Notes: generated by a model not told the origin, from the letters alone. A stretch of DNA of 51,678 nt from Lutibacter sp. (GCF_021647475.1 NZ_JAKIUR010000017.1:1-51678); one strand, 5' to 3'. Counted from the stretch's first letter, positions 16,683 through 25,668 are shown. Numbers and translations are program-made.

Positions 16683-18947
16683 TCATTTTATAGGTGTATA
16701 TTGTTCAATTAAATTTGCAGTAGCTTTAATTAAATCTTCCATTTCTAATAAAATACTAAAATATAAAGTTGTATTTTTTGGACTTGATTCGGTAGTTCTG
16801 GTTCGTTCAACTTGTTTTTGAGCCGAAACAGCAACTTCATCTAATAGAACTTGTTTTTCTTGTGTTAAAGAAGGTATTTTATTAAAAGTTCTATTATCAA
16901 AAATCACTCTAACTTTTGATAATAAATCACTTAATTTATGATCAATATCTAATAATTCATTAGCTTGATTTTTCTTCAACTTTTTATGATTGTTATGAAT
17001 ATGCTTATGACTAGCTTTTGAAATAAACCCAACAGATTGTGCTATATCCTGTAAGTCGCCAATAATATTTATATAAAAAGTACTAGCACTTACAGAAGAA
17101 TCATCTAAATTTTTAATAAAATAGAAAATATTATTTTGTAAAGCTTCAATTTCAGCTTCTAATTTAGCTACAGAGGTTTTTGTTTTTTTCAATAATGCTA
17201 AATCTTGATTTATAAGTCCTTCAATTGTGTTTGTGTTAATTCTACTTACTCTCTTTAATACCTTAGAAATATTATCAGCACTTTCTTCAATAACACCTTT
17301 TAACGATTTACTTTCTGTTTTATTTAAGAAATCTTCATCTTTAGCTAATTTAGATTTTTTTAGGTGAGTGATAGAATTTCGAAGTAGAATAAGAAATGCT
17401 ACAAAGAGTAAAACGGCAATCATGGTTGGTCCTCCTAAGTTAATTAAATATGCAATAGTTCCAGCAGCTATAAAAGCAGCGATAGCAGTAAAAAACCATC
17501 CGCCAATTACATTTAATACACCAGCAACTCTATAAACTGCACTTTCACTTCCCCAGGCTCTATCGGTTAGTGAGCTACCCATAGCAACCATAAACGTAAC
17601 GTATGTGGTTGAAAGTGGTAATTGGTATGAGGTAGCAATAGAAATTAAAATACTGGCTACTACTAAGTTTACAGCGGCACGTACAGAATCAAATGCAGGT
17701 AATTCATGAGTTTTGTTTGAAGCTAATTTAATTACGGGTTTTTCAAATTGTTTATCAATTTTATTTTGAATAAATTTTGGAACAATAGTACTGGTATATC
17801 TTCCAGTTAAAATAGCTCCTCTTACTAATACTCTTGATAAAAAGTTTGGTTGAAATTTTTCTGTAGTATCTCCTTGGTGTGCTAAATTAACGGAAGTAGC
17901 AACTACAGTTTTGGCTTTTTTAGAGAACCATAATGTACCAACCATAATTAAACCAGCAATTAATAGTAAAATGTTTGGAGTAGCAACTTTAGCACTTAAA
18001 ATACTCATAGAAAACTCATTAGCAGGTACATGTACAGCGGCGTTAGACCAAGCTTCAAAAGATTGCCAAGCAGCAATAGGTACACCTATAAAGTTCACTA
18101 AATCATTTCCTGCAAAAGCTAAAGCTAACCCAAAAGTACCTATTACAATAATTATTTTATAAATATTTATTTTAAAGTATTTTATAAATGAGAAAGATAA
18201 AAAAGACCAAAAAATGAAGTTGAAAAATAGTATTATAAAAGCATGATTTTCTAGATAATCTTTTAGGTTTTCACCATTTAAAAAGCTTAATTTCTCATGA
18301 GCAAAGTTACTTCCTTTAATTCCTTTAAATAATATGAAATAGATAATAAAACTTAAAGCGATGCCTCCAAATATAGCACCTACCCAAGCTGGTTTTTTTT
18401 CATAATTAAAAGATAATAATAGTCTTGATATAAATTGAACAATTGCCCCAACGGTAAAAGCAACTATTACCGAAAGTAAAATACCAAAAATAATTTGTGT
18501 AGCCTTTTCGGTATTAATATAATTAACTAAAACAGAATAATCTTCACCTTTTGAGGCTATTTTAATTAATGAAATTGCAACGGCAGCACCCAACAATTCA
18601 AATACAATTGAAACTGTTGTTGAGGTTGGCATTCCTAAGGTATTAAAAAAGTCAAGTAGTAAAATATCAGTAATCATTACTGCCATAAAAATAATCATAA
18701 TATCACTAAACATAAACATGCCTGGATTAAAAATACCTTTTCTGGCAACTTCCATCATTCCGCTTGAAAATAGAGCTCCAAATATAATACCAATACTTGC
18801 TACAATAACAATAGCTTTAAAGGAAACTACTTTTGAACCAATAGCAGAATTTAAGAAATTCACCGCGTCATTACTAACCCCAATAATTAAATCGGCAACC
18901 GCCAAAACAGCTAAAGCAATAACCATTAATAAATATGTATTATCCAT
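16683..18947 (-). CDS. PiT-family inorganic phosphate transporter with a PhoU-like tail
   Basis: This inner-membrane carrier takes up phosphate driven by H+ or Na+. The 754-residue protein has two copies of the PiT signature: GVSNDAVNFLNSAIGSK near residue 23 and FAGNDLVNFIGVPIAAW near 280. Around a dozen membrane helices span residues 1-530. The C-terminal 200 residues (about 555-754) are soluble, helical and PhoU-like, with long Lys/Leu-rich helices. PiT proteins with this tail are usual in Bacteroidota, while E. coli PitA lacks it. A perfect TAnnTTTG box lies just upstream at 18970-18977. It shares the area with the pst operon, so low- and high-affinity uptake are adjacent. Confidence 0.92.
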   Translation of the reverse strand: MDNTYLLMVIALAVLAVADLIIGVSNDAVNFLNSAIGSKVVSFKAIVIVASIGIIFGALFSSGMMEVARKGIFNPGMFMFSDIMIIFMAVMITDILLLDFFNTLGMPTSTTVSIVFELLGAAVAISLIKIASKGEDYSVLVNYINTEKATQIIFGILLSVIVAFTVGAIVQFISRLLLSFNYEKKPAWVGAIFGGIALSFIIYFILFKGIKGSNFAHEKLSFLNGENLKDYLENHAFIILFFNFIFWSFLSFSFIKYFKINIYKIIIVIGTFGLALAFAGNDLVNFIGVPIAAWQSFEAWSNAAVHVPANEFSMSILSAKVATPNILLLIAGLIMVGTLWFSKKAKTVVATSVNLAHQGDTTEKFQPNFLSRVLVRGAILTGRYTSTIVPKFIQNKIDKQFEKPVIKLASNKTHELPAFDSVRAAVNLVVASILISIATSYQLPLSTTYVTFMVAMGSSLTDRAWGSESAVYRVAGVLNVIGGWFFTAIAAFIAAGTIAYLINLGGPTMIAVLLFVAFLILLRNSITHLKKSKLAKDEDFLNKTESKSLKGVIEESADNISKVLKRVSRINTNTIEGLINQDLALLKKTKTSVAKLEAEIEALQNNIFYFIKNLDDSSVSASTFYINIIGDLQDIAQSVGFISKASHKHIHNNHKKLKKNQANELLDIDHKLSDLLSKVRVIFDNRTFNKIPSLTQEKQVLLDEVAVSAQKQVERTRTTESSPKNTTLYFSILLEMEDLIKATANLIEQYTPIK

Positions 18948-18969
18948 AATTTTAATTTAAAATAATGTG

Positions 18970-18977
18970 CAAATGTA
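18970..18977 (-). promoter_or_regulatory. Candidate promoter of the PiT gene
   Basis: On the minus strand the bases read TACATTTG, an exact -7 consensus, with TTGG about 19 bases upstream as a possible -33 element. CTTAAC lies between them. Transcription would start about 16 bases before the start codon. Confidence 0.5.
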
Positions 18978-19127
18978 TTAAGTTAAGTTTAAACCAATAT
19001 TAAGAAATTGTTATGATTTAAAGGTTATTTTATTCAATTATTTTAATGTATTTGCTTATAATTTTAAGTATTAAATAAAAATGTCATTTTTTAAGTATAT
19101 TTATAAAATTAAAAAACTACTTCTAAT

Positions 19128-19718
19128 ATGGAAAAAATATTTTTAATTTTATTGGCTTTTACATTTATACAATGTAATTCTCAAAATGTTGTTCCTAATA
19201 AAGAGGAGCAAATAAATGCAGCTTTACAAGCTGCTCCTAAAAATAAAAGAGCAGAGGCTACTGTTTTAGGATACGCTAAAAATGGAGAAGTAATCACCTT
19301 AAAAAAAGGCACTAATGAACTTATTTGCCTTGCAAATAACCCAAATAATAAAAGTTATAGTGTAGCTTGTTATCATAAAGATTTAGAGCCTTTTATGGCA
19401 AGAGGAAGAGCATTAAAAGCTATTGGGAAAAATAGAACGGAGATATTTAATATTAGAGAACAAGAAGCAAAAAACGGAAAATTAAAAATGCCAAACCACC
19501 CAAGTACATTATATATTTTATATGGAGGAAAAGCACATTATGATAAGCAATTAAAAAAAATTGTAGATGCAAATTATAGATATGTAGTGTACATACCTTG
19601 GGCAACATCTAAAAGTACAGGATTGCCAACACAGCCACAAGTTGAAGGAGGACCTTGGATTATGGATCCAGGAACGCATAAAGCACATATAATGGTTTCT
19701 CCACCACCTAAATATTAA
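19128..19718 (+). CDS. Probable lipoprotein, conserved hypothetical
   Basis: The 196-residue product begins with a signal peptide ending in FTFIQCNSQ. Cys16 could be lipidated, but Gln at -1 is not a classical lipobox residue. The mature part has no transmembrane segment and contains VLGYAKNGEVITLKKGTNEL, YSVACYHKDLEPFMARGR and a late GGPWIMDPGTHKAHIMVSP block with conserved-looking Gly, Pro and His. No family was recognised. It is the only plus-strand gene in the phosphate island, divergent from the PiT gene and convergent with phoU; its role in phosphate metabolism is unproven. Confidence 0.75.
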   Translation: MEKIFLILLAFTFIQCNSQNVVPNKEEQINAALQAAPKNKRAEATVLGYAKNGEVITLKKGTNELICLANNPNNKSYSVACYHKDLEPFMARGRALKAIGKNRTEIFNIREQEAKNGKLKMPNHPSTLYILYGGKAHYDKQLKKIVDANYRYVVYIPWATSKSTGLPTQPQVEGGPWIMDPGTHKAHIMVSPPPKY

Positions 19719-19719
19719 T

Positions 19720-19744
19720 AAAAAGCCTACTGAATAGACTTTTT
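19720..19744. terminator. Short terminator between the lipoprotein gene and phoU
   Basis: AAAAAG-c-CTA pairs with TAG-a-CTTTTT around a five-base loop with one internal mismatch. It touches the last base of the phoU stop codon and can end transcription from both sides. Confidence 0.5.
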
Positions 19745-20406
19745 TATTTAGTTTTTTTGTGCATTATTATTTCAGCATCTAAATAGAAGATTATTTTTTC
19801 GGAAATATTTTTAATAAGATCACCTACTCTTTCTAATTTATGAATTACTGAAAATAACACAAGTGAGTCCGCAATTAGTTTAGGATTTTTAGTAACTTCA
19901 TTTGTAATTATAGAGTAAGAATTAGTATTTATTTCATCTACTATTTTATCTTTTTTAAATACTTTTCGTGCTGTTTTAGATTTTTTATCAATAAATCCTT
20001 CAGAAATATGTTGCATCATTTCCATGACTACTGAAAACATTTTTTCAACTTGTAAAAGCTCCATTAATTTGGAATCTACAGGATTTTCTCTAAGGGTTAT
20101 ATTTCTTGCAAGGGCATAGGCATGATCTCCAATTCGTTCTAAATCTGAATTAATTTTCCGAATAGCCATAATAAATCGTAAATCACGTGCTACAGGTTTG
20201 TATAAAGCTAAATACTGTTCACAATCTTCCTCTATTTTAATATCTAAAGCATTGATTCTATTTTCTTTACGCATTACTTCTTCAGCTAAATCCGTGTCAA
20301 AATCTGAGAATGCTTGATAAGCATTTATTAGCTGATTTTCACAAAGAGACAGCATTTTTAACCCTGATTTATTTAAGGCATCTTTATATTGTATCGATTT
20401 TTCCAT
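19744..20406 (-). CDS. phoU: Phosphate transport regulator PhoU
   Basis: PhoU links the Pst transporter to phosphate signalling and restrains uptake when phosphate is plentiful. The 220-residue all-helical protein has two three-helix PhoU units, with the metal-binding ERIGDHAYALARN motif near residue 92 and its second copy LERVGDLIKNISE near 190. Length is standard. It is the last gene of the pst operon, 16 bases after pstB. No PhoR/PhoB pair is encoded in this window. Confidence 0.93.
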   Translation of the reverse strand: MEKSIQYKDALNKSGLKMLSLCENQLINAYQAFSDFDTDLAEEVMRKENRINALDIKIEEDCEQYLALYKPVARDLRFIMAIRKINSDLERIGDHAYALARNITLRENPVDSKLMELLQVEKMFSVVMEMMQHISEGFIDKKSKTARKVFKKDKIVDEINTNSYSIITNEVTKNPKLIADSLVLFSVIHKLERVGDLIKNISEKIIFYLDAEIIMHKKTK

Positions 20407-20422
20407 AAGTGTGTATTATATT

Positions 20423-21238
20423 TTATCCGAATTTACCTGAGATATAATTTTCAGTTCGTTTTTTTTCTGGTTTTGTAAATAAAATTTCTGTTTTATTGTA
20501 TTCCACTAAATTCCCCATATAGAAAAAAGCAGTATAGTCACTAATTCTACTTGCTTGTTGCATATTATGAGTAACAATAATAATAGTGTATTTTTCTTTT
20601 AATTTGAATATTAAATCCTCAATGGAAGCCGTTGAAATTGGATCCAATGCAGAAGTTGGTTCATCCATTAGAATAACTGAAGGCTCAACTGCCAATGTTC
20701 TGGCAATGCATAATCGTTGTTGTTGACCTCCAGATAATGCTAAAGCAGATTTTTTTAAGTCGTCTTTTACCTCATCCCAAAGTGCTACTTGTTTTAATGA
20801 ATTTTCTACCCGTTCCAAAATTAATTTTTTATCTTTTATCCCTTGAATTCGTAAGCCATAAGCTACATTTTCAAAGATGGATTTTGGAAATGGATTTGGT
20901 TTTTGAAAAACCATTCCTACTTTTTTTCTTAATTCGTCAATATTTATTTTTTTACCATAAATATTTTTACCATCAATTTTAACTTTTCCATCAAAATGAA
21001 AACTTTCTATATAATCATTCATCCTATTAAATAAGCGTAAAAATGTTGATTTACCACAACCTGATGGTCCAATAAATGCAGTTATAGTGTTTGGCTTAAT
21101 TTTTATAGTAACTTCTTTAATTGCATGAAAAGAACCATACCAAACATCCATTTCTTTTACGCTAATTTTAGAAGCATTATCTTCATCTACAACTTGTTGA
21201 ATTTTTTCCAATTTTTTATTTTCTATAATTGTTGTCAT
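20423..21238 (-). CDS. pstB: Phosphate ABC transporter ATP-binding protein PstB
   Basis: This is the ATPase that powers phosphate import through PstCA at the inner membrane. The 271-residue protein has Walker A GPSGCGKSTFLRLFNRM (about residue 52), the Q-loop in VFQKPNPFPKSIFENVAYG, the ABC signature LSGGQQQRLCIARTLA, Walker B VILMDEPTSALDPIS, and the H-loop in IIVTHNMQQASRISDYTAFF. A 25-residue N-terminal extension precedes the usual start, which is common in the group. The gene begins one base after the pstA stop, so translation is probably coupled. Confidence 0.96.
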   Translation of the reverse strand: MTTIIENKKLEKIQQVVDEDNASKISVKEMDVWYGSFHAIKEVTIKIKPNTITAFIGPSGCGKSTFLRLFNRMNDYIESFHFDGKVKIDGKNIYGKKINIDELRKKVGMVFQKPNPFPKSIFENVAYGLRIQGIKDKKLILERVENSLKQVALWDEVKDDLKKSALALSGGQQQRLCIARTLAVEPSVILMDEPTSALDPISTASIEDLIFKLKEKYTIIIVTHNMQQASRISDYTAFFYMGNLVEYNKTEILFTKPEKKRTENYISGKFG

Positions 21239-21239
21239 T

Positions 21240-22097
21240 TTATTTTCCTAATTTATTTTGCCATCTGTTTCTAAAGTAAACAGCAATCCCGTTCATAGCA
21301 AATGTTAAAATTAATAATATGATGATGGCTGCTGAAGCAGCTATTGCAAACCCAGCTTGTGGGCGTGTAGTCCAAGTAAAAATTTGCATTGGTAATACTG
21401 AAAAACTGTCAAATAGAGAATGAGGAATAAAAGGTACATACGCCATAGCTCCAACAACAATTAAAGGTGCGGTTTCACCAATTGCTCGTGACATAGCTAA
21501 AATAATTCCTGTTAAAATACCTCCAAAAGATGATGGTAAAATAACTTTTTGAATGGTTTGCCATTTTGAAGCTCCTAATGCAAAAGAAGCTTCTTTTAAA
21601 GAACTTGGTACGGCTTTAATTGCTTCTCGAGTTGCCACAATAATAATTGGCAAAATCAATAATGATAATGTTAGTGCTCCTGATAAAATACTTTCGCCAA
21701 GATTAAAAAACCTTACAAAAATCCCTAGACCTAATAATCCATAAATTATTGAAGGTACACCCGCTAAATTTGCAATATTAATTTCTAAAAGTAAGGATAA
21801 TTTTGTTTTTTTTGTATATTCTTCTAAATAAATGCCCGCTCCAACTCCAATAGGAATTGCAATTATAATAGTTAAAACCATTAAATCTAGCGTTCCAATA
21901 ATTGCGGTATAAATTCCTGCCTTTTCTGGTTTTCTAGAAGGAAGACTTGTAAGAAATTCCCAATTAATTCTCGTATAGCCAGCATGTACTATTTTGTACA
22001 ATAAAATTGCTAAAATTGCAATTCCAAAATAGGTAAATAATAATCCAATCGTTTTAAAAGAAGTATCTATTAATTTATTTTTTTGTGAGTTATTCAT
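21240..22097 (-). CDS. pstA: Phosphate ABC transporter permease PstA
   Basis: PstA is one of the two membrane halves of the high-affinity phosphate channel. The 285-residue protein has six predicted helices and the EAA-type coupling loop ALGASKWQTIQKVILPSS (about residue 173) plus SRAIGETAPLIVVGA near 205. The gene overlaps the end of pstC by eight bases and is followed by pstB after one base, so subunit production is closely coupled. Confidence 0.95.
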   Translation of the reverse strand: MNNSQKNKLIDTSFKTIGLLFTYFGIAILAILLYKIVHAGYTRINWEFLTSLPSRKPEKAGIYTAIIGTLDLMVLTIIIAIPIGVGAGIYLEEYTKKTKLSLLLEINIANLAGVPSIIYGLLGLGIFVRFFNLGESILSGALTLSLLILPIIIVATREAIKAVPSSLKEASFALGASKWQTIQKVILPSSFGGILTGIILAMSRAIGETAPLIVVGAMAYVPFIPHSLFDSFSVLPMQIFTWTTRPQAGFAIAASAAIIILLILTFAMNGIAVYFRNRWQNKLGK

Positions 22098-22965
22098 ACT
22101 TTTCTTGGTATTTTTTTTTGATGTAAAAACTAAAACTATTTAATAAAAAAGTAAATACGAATAAGGTTAATCCTGCAGCAAATATGGTTTTATATTCAAT
22201 AGATCCTTGAGGAGCATCTCCCATACTAACTTGTACGATATACGAAGTAATTGTTTGTATTGGAACCATTGGATTAAAAGTAAAAGTTGCTTGTTGACCT
22301 GCTGCAATGGCAACAATCATAGTTTCACCAATGGCTCGTGAAATTGCTAAAATTACCGAAACAGTTATCCCCGAGGATGCAGCAGGAACCATGACTCTAA
22401 AAGAAGTTTGAAATTTAGTAGAACCCATCCCAAAAGCTGCTTCTTTTAATGATTTTGGAACAGCAGATAAAGCATCTTCACTTAAAGAAGAAACAAAAGG
22501 AATAATCATAATTCCCATTACAATACCAGCCGATAGAGAATTAAATGTTTCTAAACCAGGGTATATTTTTTGTAAAAATGGAGTAACAACAGAAAGTGCA
22601 AAAAACCCATAAACAACTGTTGGAATGGCTGCTAAAATTTCTAAAAAAGGTTTTAAGGTTTTTCTAAAAGTTTTAGAAGCATACATATTTAAATAAATAG
22701 CGATAGTTAATCCAATAGGTAAAGCAATTGAAATAGCTATAGTTGAGGTTAAAACCGTACCAGAAACCAATGCTAAAATGCCAAAGTGTTGATTGCTGTA
22801 TAAAGGGGTCCATTTTGTATCAGTAAAAAAATCAATTATGGAAACCGATTTAAAAAAAGTAATACTTTCAAATAAAAGTACGGCAATAATACCAACGGTG
22901 GTTAGTATAGTTATAGAAGCAAAAAATTGTAATACAATTTCTATTATTTTCTCTTTTAATTTCAT
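22090..22965 (-). CDS. pstC: Phosphate ABC transporter permease PstC
   Basis: PstC pairs with PstA in the inner membrane. The 291-residue product has six membrane helices, the coupling loop FGMGSTKFQTSFRVMVPAAS (about residue 183) and SRAIGETMIVAIAAGQQ. Residues WTPLYSNQHFGILALVSGT near 52 form the typical start of the core. The start codon is ATG at 22965, 72 bases after the pstS stop; a long palindrome sits in that gap and probably lowers expression relative to pstS. Confidence 0.95.
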   Translation of the reverse strand: MKLKEKIIEIVLQFFASITILTTVGIIAVLLFESITFFKSVSIIDFFTDTKWTPLYSNQHFGILALVSGTVLTSTIAISIALPIGLTIAIYLNMYASKTFRKTLKPFLEILAAIPTVVYGFFALSVVTPFLQKIYPGLETFNSLSAGIVMGIMIIPFVSSLSEDALSAVPKSLKEAAFGMGSTKFQTSFRVMVPAASSGITVSVILAISRAIGETMIVAIAAGQQATFTFNPMVPIQTITSYIVQVSMGDAPQGSIEYKTIFAAGLTLFVFTFLLNSFSFYIKKKYQEKYE

Positions 22966-22981
22966 TTGAGTAACTAAAAAG

Positions 22982-23013
22982 ACCTATAAAAAGGAGCTCT
23001 CCTTTTTATAGGT
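22982..23013 (-). terminator. Long perfect palindrome between pstS and pstC, probable attenuator
   Basis: The 32 bases from 22982 form two 15-base arms (ACCTATAAAAAGGAG and its exact complement) around two bases. On the minus strand ctttttag follows directly. Such a partial terminator or 3'-stabilising hairpin after pstS would let the binding protein be made in excess over the membrane genes. Confidence 0.7.
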
Positions 23014-23037
23014 TATTTTTATAAGATTTATTTTTAT

Positions 23038-23982
23038 TTAGTGTTTAACAATCGCATTTTTAAATGCTATTTTTTGAGCTTCATATCCACTGGCTGGCAT
23101 TGGCACATAACCAACTTCTTTTGATAAAGATGGAGCATTATTTAAATAAAATTCTATAAATTTTTGAACTTCAATACGCTGTGCAGATTTTTTACTAACA
23201 AATATGTACAATGATCTAGATAAAGGAGCATAACTATTGTTTGCAACCGTTTCTAAACTTGGAGCAACCAACCCGTTGCCATTATCAATGCTTAATGCAT
23301 TTAATTTATCTTTATTTTCTTCATAATATGATAAACCAAAATAGCCTAAAGCATTTTTATCTTTTTCAATACCTTGTACAGCAACATTATAATCAGATAC
23401 AGCATTATAATCTGAACGACTAGCACCAGATTTCCCCATAATTTCTTCTGTAAAAAAATCGTAAGTTCCGTGAGAAGTATTTGGTCCATATAAGTGAATT
23501 TCTTCATTTGGCCAACCTTCACGTATTTCACTCCATTTGTTGATTTTACTATTTGGTTCCCATAACTTTTTAAGTTCAGCAGTAGTAATATCTTTTGCCC
23601 AAGTATTGTTTTTATTTACAACAACTGTTATCCCGTCTAAAGCAATTGTTAATCTAACATAATCAATGTTATTTTGTTTGCATAACTCTTTTTCAGAACT
23701 TTTAATATCTCTTGAAGCATCATTTATATCAGTTGTTCCAATAGCAAATTTTTTGAAACCACCACCTGTACCACTTTCGCCTACGGTAACTTTAACTTTA
23801 GGTTGAACTTTTAAAAATTCTTCAGCAACTGCTTCAGAAACAGGAAATACAGTTCCTGAACCATCTATTTTTATCTTTCCAGAAATAACTTCTTCATTAT
23901 TAGAAGTTTTGTTCTTAGTTTTTTTGTCTCCACATGCGGTTGCTACTATAGCAAGCATAATTAATAGTGTTATTTTTTTCAT
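23038..23982 (-). CDS. pstS: Phosphate-binding lipoprotein PstS
   Basis: PstS captures phosphate in the periplasm and hands it to PstCA. Starting at the ATG at 23982 gives 314 residues with a proper lipoprotein signal (ITLLIMLAIVATAC, Cys17); an upstream ATG at 24033 would add 17 residues before that signal and is not preferred. Phosphate-site motifs are present: GSGTVFPVSEAVAEEF near 39, VTVGESGTGGGFKKF near 64, DINDASRDIK near 84, and YGPNTSHGTYDFF near 170. It is the first gene of pstSCAB-phoU. Upstream at 24008-24042 is a motif shared with the porin gene. Confidence 0.94.
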   Translation of the reverse strand: MKKITLLIMLAIVATACGDKKTKNKTSNNEEVISGKIKIDGSGTVFPVSEAVAEEFLKVQPKVKVTVGESGTGGGFKKFAIGTTDINDASRDIKSSEKELCKQNNIDYVRLTIALDGITVVVNKNNTWAKDITTAELKKLWEPNSKINKWSEIREGWPNEEIHLYGPNTSHGTYDFFTEEIMGKSGASRSDYNAVSDYNVAVQGIEKDKNALGYFGLSYYEENKDKLNALSIDNGNGLVAPSLETVANNSYAPLSRSLYIFVSKKSAQRIEVQKFIEFYLNNAPSLSKEVGYVPMPASGYEAQKIAFKNAIVKH

Positions 23983-24007
23983 TTTTTGTTTATTAGTTTT
24001 TATTTTA

Positions 24008-24042
24008 CAAATAAACACGTCTAATATTAGCAAAACGTTAAG
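24008..24042 (-). promoter_or_regulatory. Candidate phosphate-responsive promoter of the pst operon
   Basis: On the minus strand CTTAAC (24037-24042) and TGTTTATTTG... precisely GTTTATTTG (24008-24016) lie at the same spacing as in front of the porin gene. TTTATTTG is one base off the -7 consensus TAnnTTTG. Sequences like TAAC recur at roughly 11-base intervals upstream, as in Pho boxes, but some repeats are weak. Confidence 0.45.
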
Positions 24043-24096
24043 TTATAATAAAGAAAGTGTTACTAATTTTGAGTGTTTAGATTTAAATAATGCGAA

Positions 24097-24137
24097 TAAA
24101 AAAAGGAGAGCTCATTTTTTATAAGTTCTCCTCTTTT
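24097..24137 (-). terminator. Terminator facing the end of the porin gene
   Basis: AGGAGA (24104-24109) pairs with TCTCCT (24127-24132), extended by A-T pairs. Read on the minus strand, a run of eight T follows the stem. It stops transcripts from the porin gene before the pst promoter. Confidence 0.65.
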
Positions 24138-24155
24138 ATTTTTATAGTTTTATGT

Positions 24156-24359
24156 AACCCGTTGTGCGTTATGAGAAAATTTCGTCAATTCGAGTGAATT
24201 TTAGCCTTTTTAGGCTTAAAATTAGTATCGAGAATAGGTTTTTTATTTAAAAACAGCCGTTCTCGATACAATTTTTGATAAAAAATTACCTGCCTTTCCG
24301 TCAGGCAGGCTCGAACGGACGTAACAGTAAGTTTAAAAAGTTATAATGCACAACGGGTT
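24156..24359. repeat. 204-bp MITE-like element with terminal inverted repeats
   Basis: AACCCGTTGTGCGTTAT (24156-24172) and ATAATGCACAACGGGTT (24343-24359) are inverted copies with 16 of 17 matches. Within are a TTTTAGCC...GGCTTAAAA hairpin, a perfect GTATCGAGAA/TTCTCGATAC pair (24225-24234, 24260-24269) and a CCTGCC...GGCAGG hairpin near 24292-24309. No reading frame is present. A related end (aatgcacaacgagtta) occurs at about 39828. Confidence 0.7.
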
Positions 24360-24369
24360 TTTATGTATT

Positions 24370-25608
24370 TTAAAAATCTATTTGAAATCTGATTTGAAAG
24401 ATATTTGCATTTCCTGTATCTTTTATATTTGCCCAAACATTATTAAACATTACTCTTGTTGAAGGATTTAAATACCAGTTTAAACCCAAAGTTACGTCAG
24501 ATTGTTCTCCTCCTAATATATTATTACTGTTTAAATCAGAATTTGAAAATCGTAAGGCAACTTCCCAAGCACCAGAACCATTTTTTTCTCCACCATAATT
24601 TTTTATTGGGTGAACACGACCAAGACCTGCATAGGAACTTTTATATTTTTTATGTTCACCAGTTAAAAAATAGCTTATTTGTCCATAATAACTTGAAAAG
24701 TTGTAATTGTTGGTTAATGGAGTATTTTGTGTATTAACTTTTGCAGTTAAATATTCACCTTGAAAAGAAAAGGATCCAGCTATAAAAATCGTTTCAAAAT
24801 TTAAAAGGTTTATACTTTTAACATCGCTAATAGTTCCAGTTGAAATATATTTTACACTACTTAAATGAGCTTCAGGTTTTGAAGATATTCTAAATTTATT
24901 TGTATCAGGATTTCGGTGGCTATAGCCAACACCTAAATGTAATAATTGATTTTTTTCTTTATTCTGAAAAGCTAAAGTTGTTGCTCTTGTGGTAAAGGCA
25001 TAACCGTTATTAGCTGCTAAATCTGATGAATTATTAGATTGATTTCTAAAATAACCTACCTGTAAAGAAAGTTTATTATCTAAAAAATTGTTAAAAGCAA
25101 TAATACCGTTATCACGTTCCTGCATAAAATCAATAGGTAAAGCACGTTCCATAAAAGTAATATATTTACTACTAGTTAAAGCATCAAAGCGAAAAGGTTC
25201 TTTTACATGACCGACTCTAATATTACCAAAAACAGGAATTTTTTTAATACCCATATAGGCATCTTTTAATGTAGCTTTTCCACCTACAAAATCAATTTGT
25301 AATTTAAAATTTACATTTTTATAAATGGTTCCTGAAGTAAAAAAACGTGCACGTCTAAATTCAGTACCGTTTTTAGTTTCTAATTTCCCTAATGCTGTAT
25401 TTAAATCGTTATTTTGAGAAAAAAATGCGTGATCAACCATAATTCTACCACCGAATTTAAGCTTAAAATTTTTATCGGCACTTTCAAGTTTAAAACCATT
25501 ATCCCATTTAAATAAAAATGGATTTTTATTTTTTTCTTGTTCTTGGGCAAAAGTTATAACACTTGCTAAAAGTAACATAATCAGAATGTAATTTTTAAAT
25601 TTTTTCAT
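24370..25608 (-). CDS. OprP/OprO-like phosphate-selective porin
   Basis: This outer-membrane beta-barrel probably admits phosphate to the periplasm. The 412-residue protein has a signal peptide (ILIMLLLASVITFAQ) and the family pattern KLKFGGRIMVDHAFF at about 50, FRRARFFTSGTIYKNVNFKL near 88, GHVKEPFRFDALTSSKYITF near 140, and MERALPIDFMQERDNGI. Alternating hydrophobic strands continue to a C-terminal aromatic residue (IRFQIDF), as expected for a barrel. It lies upstream of pstS on the same strand, separated by a terminator and a repeat element. Its own promoter region shares a motif with pstS, supporting a phosphate role, although family members can carry other anions. Confidence 0.9.
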   Translation of the reverse strand: MKKFKNYILIMLLLASVITFAQEQEKNKNPFLFKWDNGFKLESADKNFKLKFGGRIMVDHAFFSQNNDLNTALGKLETKNGTEFRRARFFTSGTIYKNVNFKLQIDFVGGKATLKDAYMGIKKIPVFGNIRVGHVKEPFRFDALTSSKYITFMERALPIDFMQERDNGIIAFNNFLDNKLSLQVGYFRNQSNNSSDLAANNGYAFTTRATTLAFQNKEKNQLLHLGVGYSHRNPDTNKFRISSKPEAHLSSVKYISTGTISDVKSINLLNFETIFIAGSFSFQGEYLTAKVNTQNTPLTNNYNFSSYYGQISYFLTGEHKKYKSSYAGLGRVHPIKNYGGEKNGSGAWEVALRFSNSDLNSNNILGGEQSDVTLGLNWYLNPSTRVMFNNVWANIKDTGNANIFQIRFQIDF

Positions 25609-25633
25609 TTTTATATGTATAAAATTATTAGTG

Positions 25634-25668
25634 CAAATAAACAGTGTAAATGTAAATAATATGTTAAG
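25634..25668 (-). promoter_or_regulatory. Candidate phosphate-responsive promoter of the porin gene
   Basis: On the minus strand CTTAAC (25663-25668) is followed, at exactly the same distance as before pstS, by CTGTTTATTTG (-7-like). The segments CTTAAAATAAC, CTAGTCTTAAC and ATATTATTTAC follow each other as consecutive 11-base units, each ending in A/T-A-C. Confidence 0.45.

Noticed and set aside
23983..24033. Upstream ATG of pstS
   Set aside because: It would place 17 residues before a complete lipoprotein signal and overlaps the shared promoter motif.
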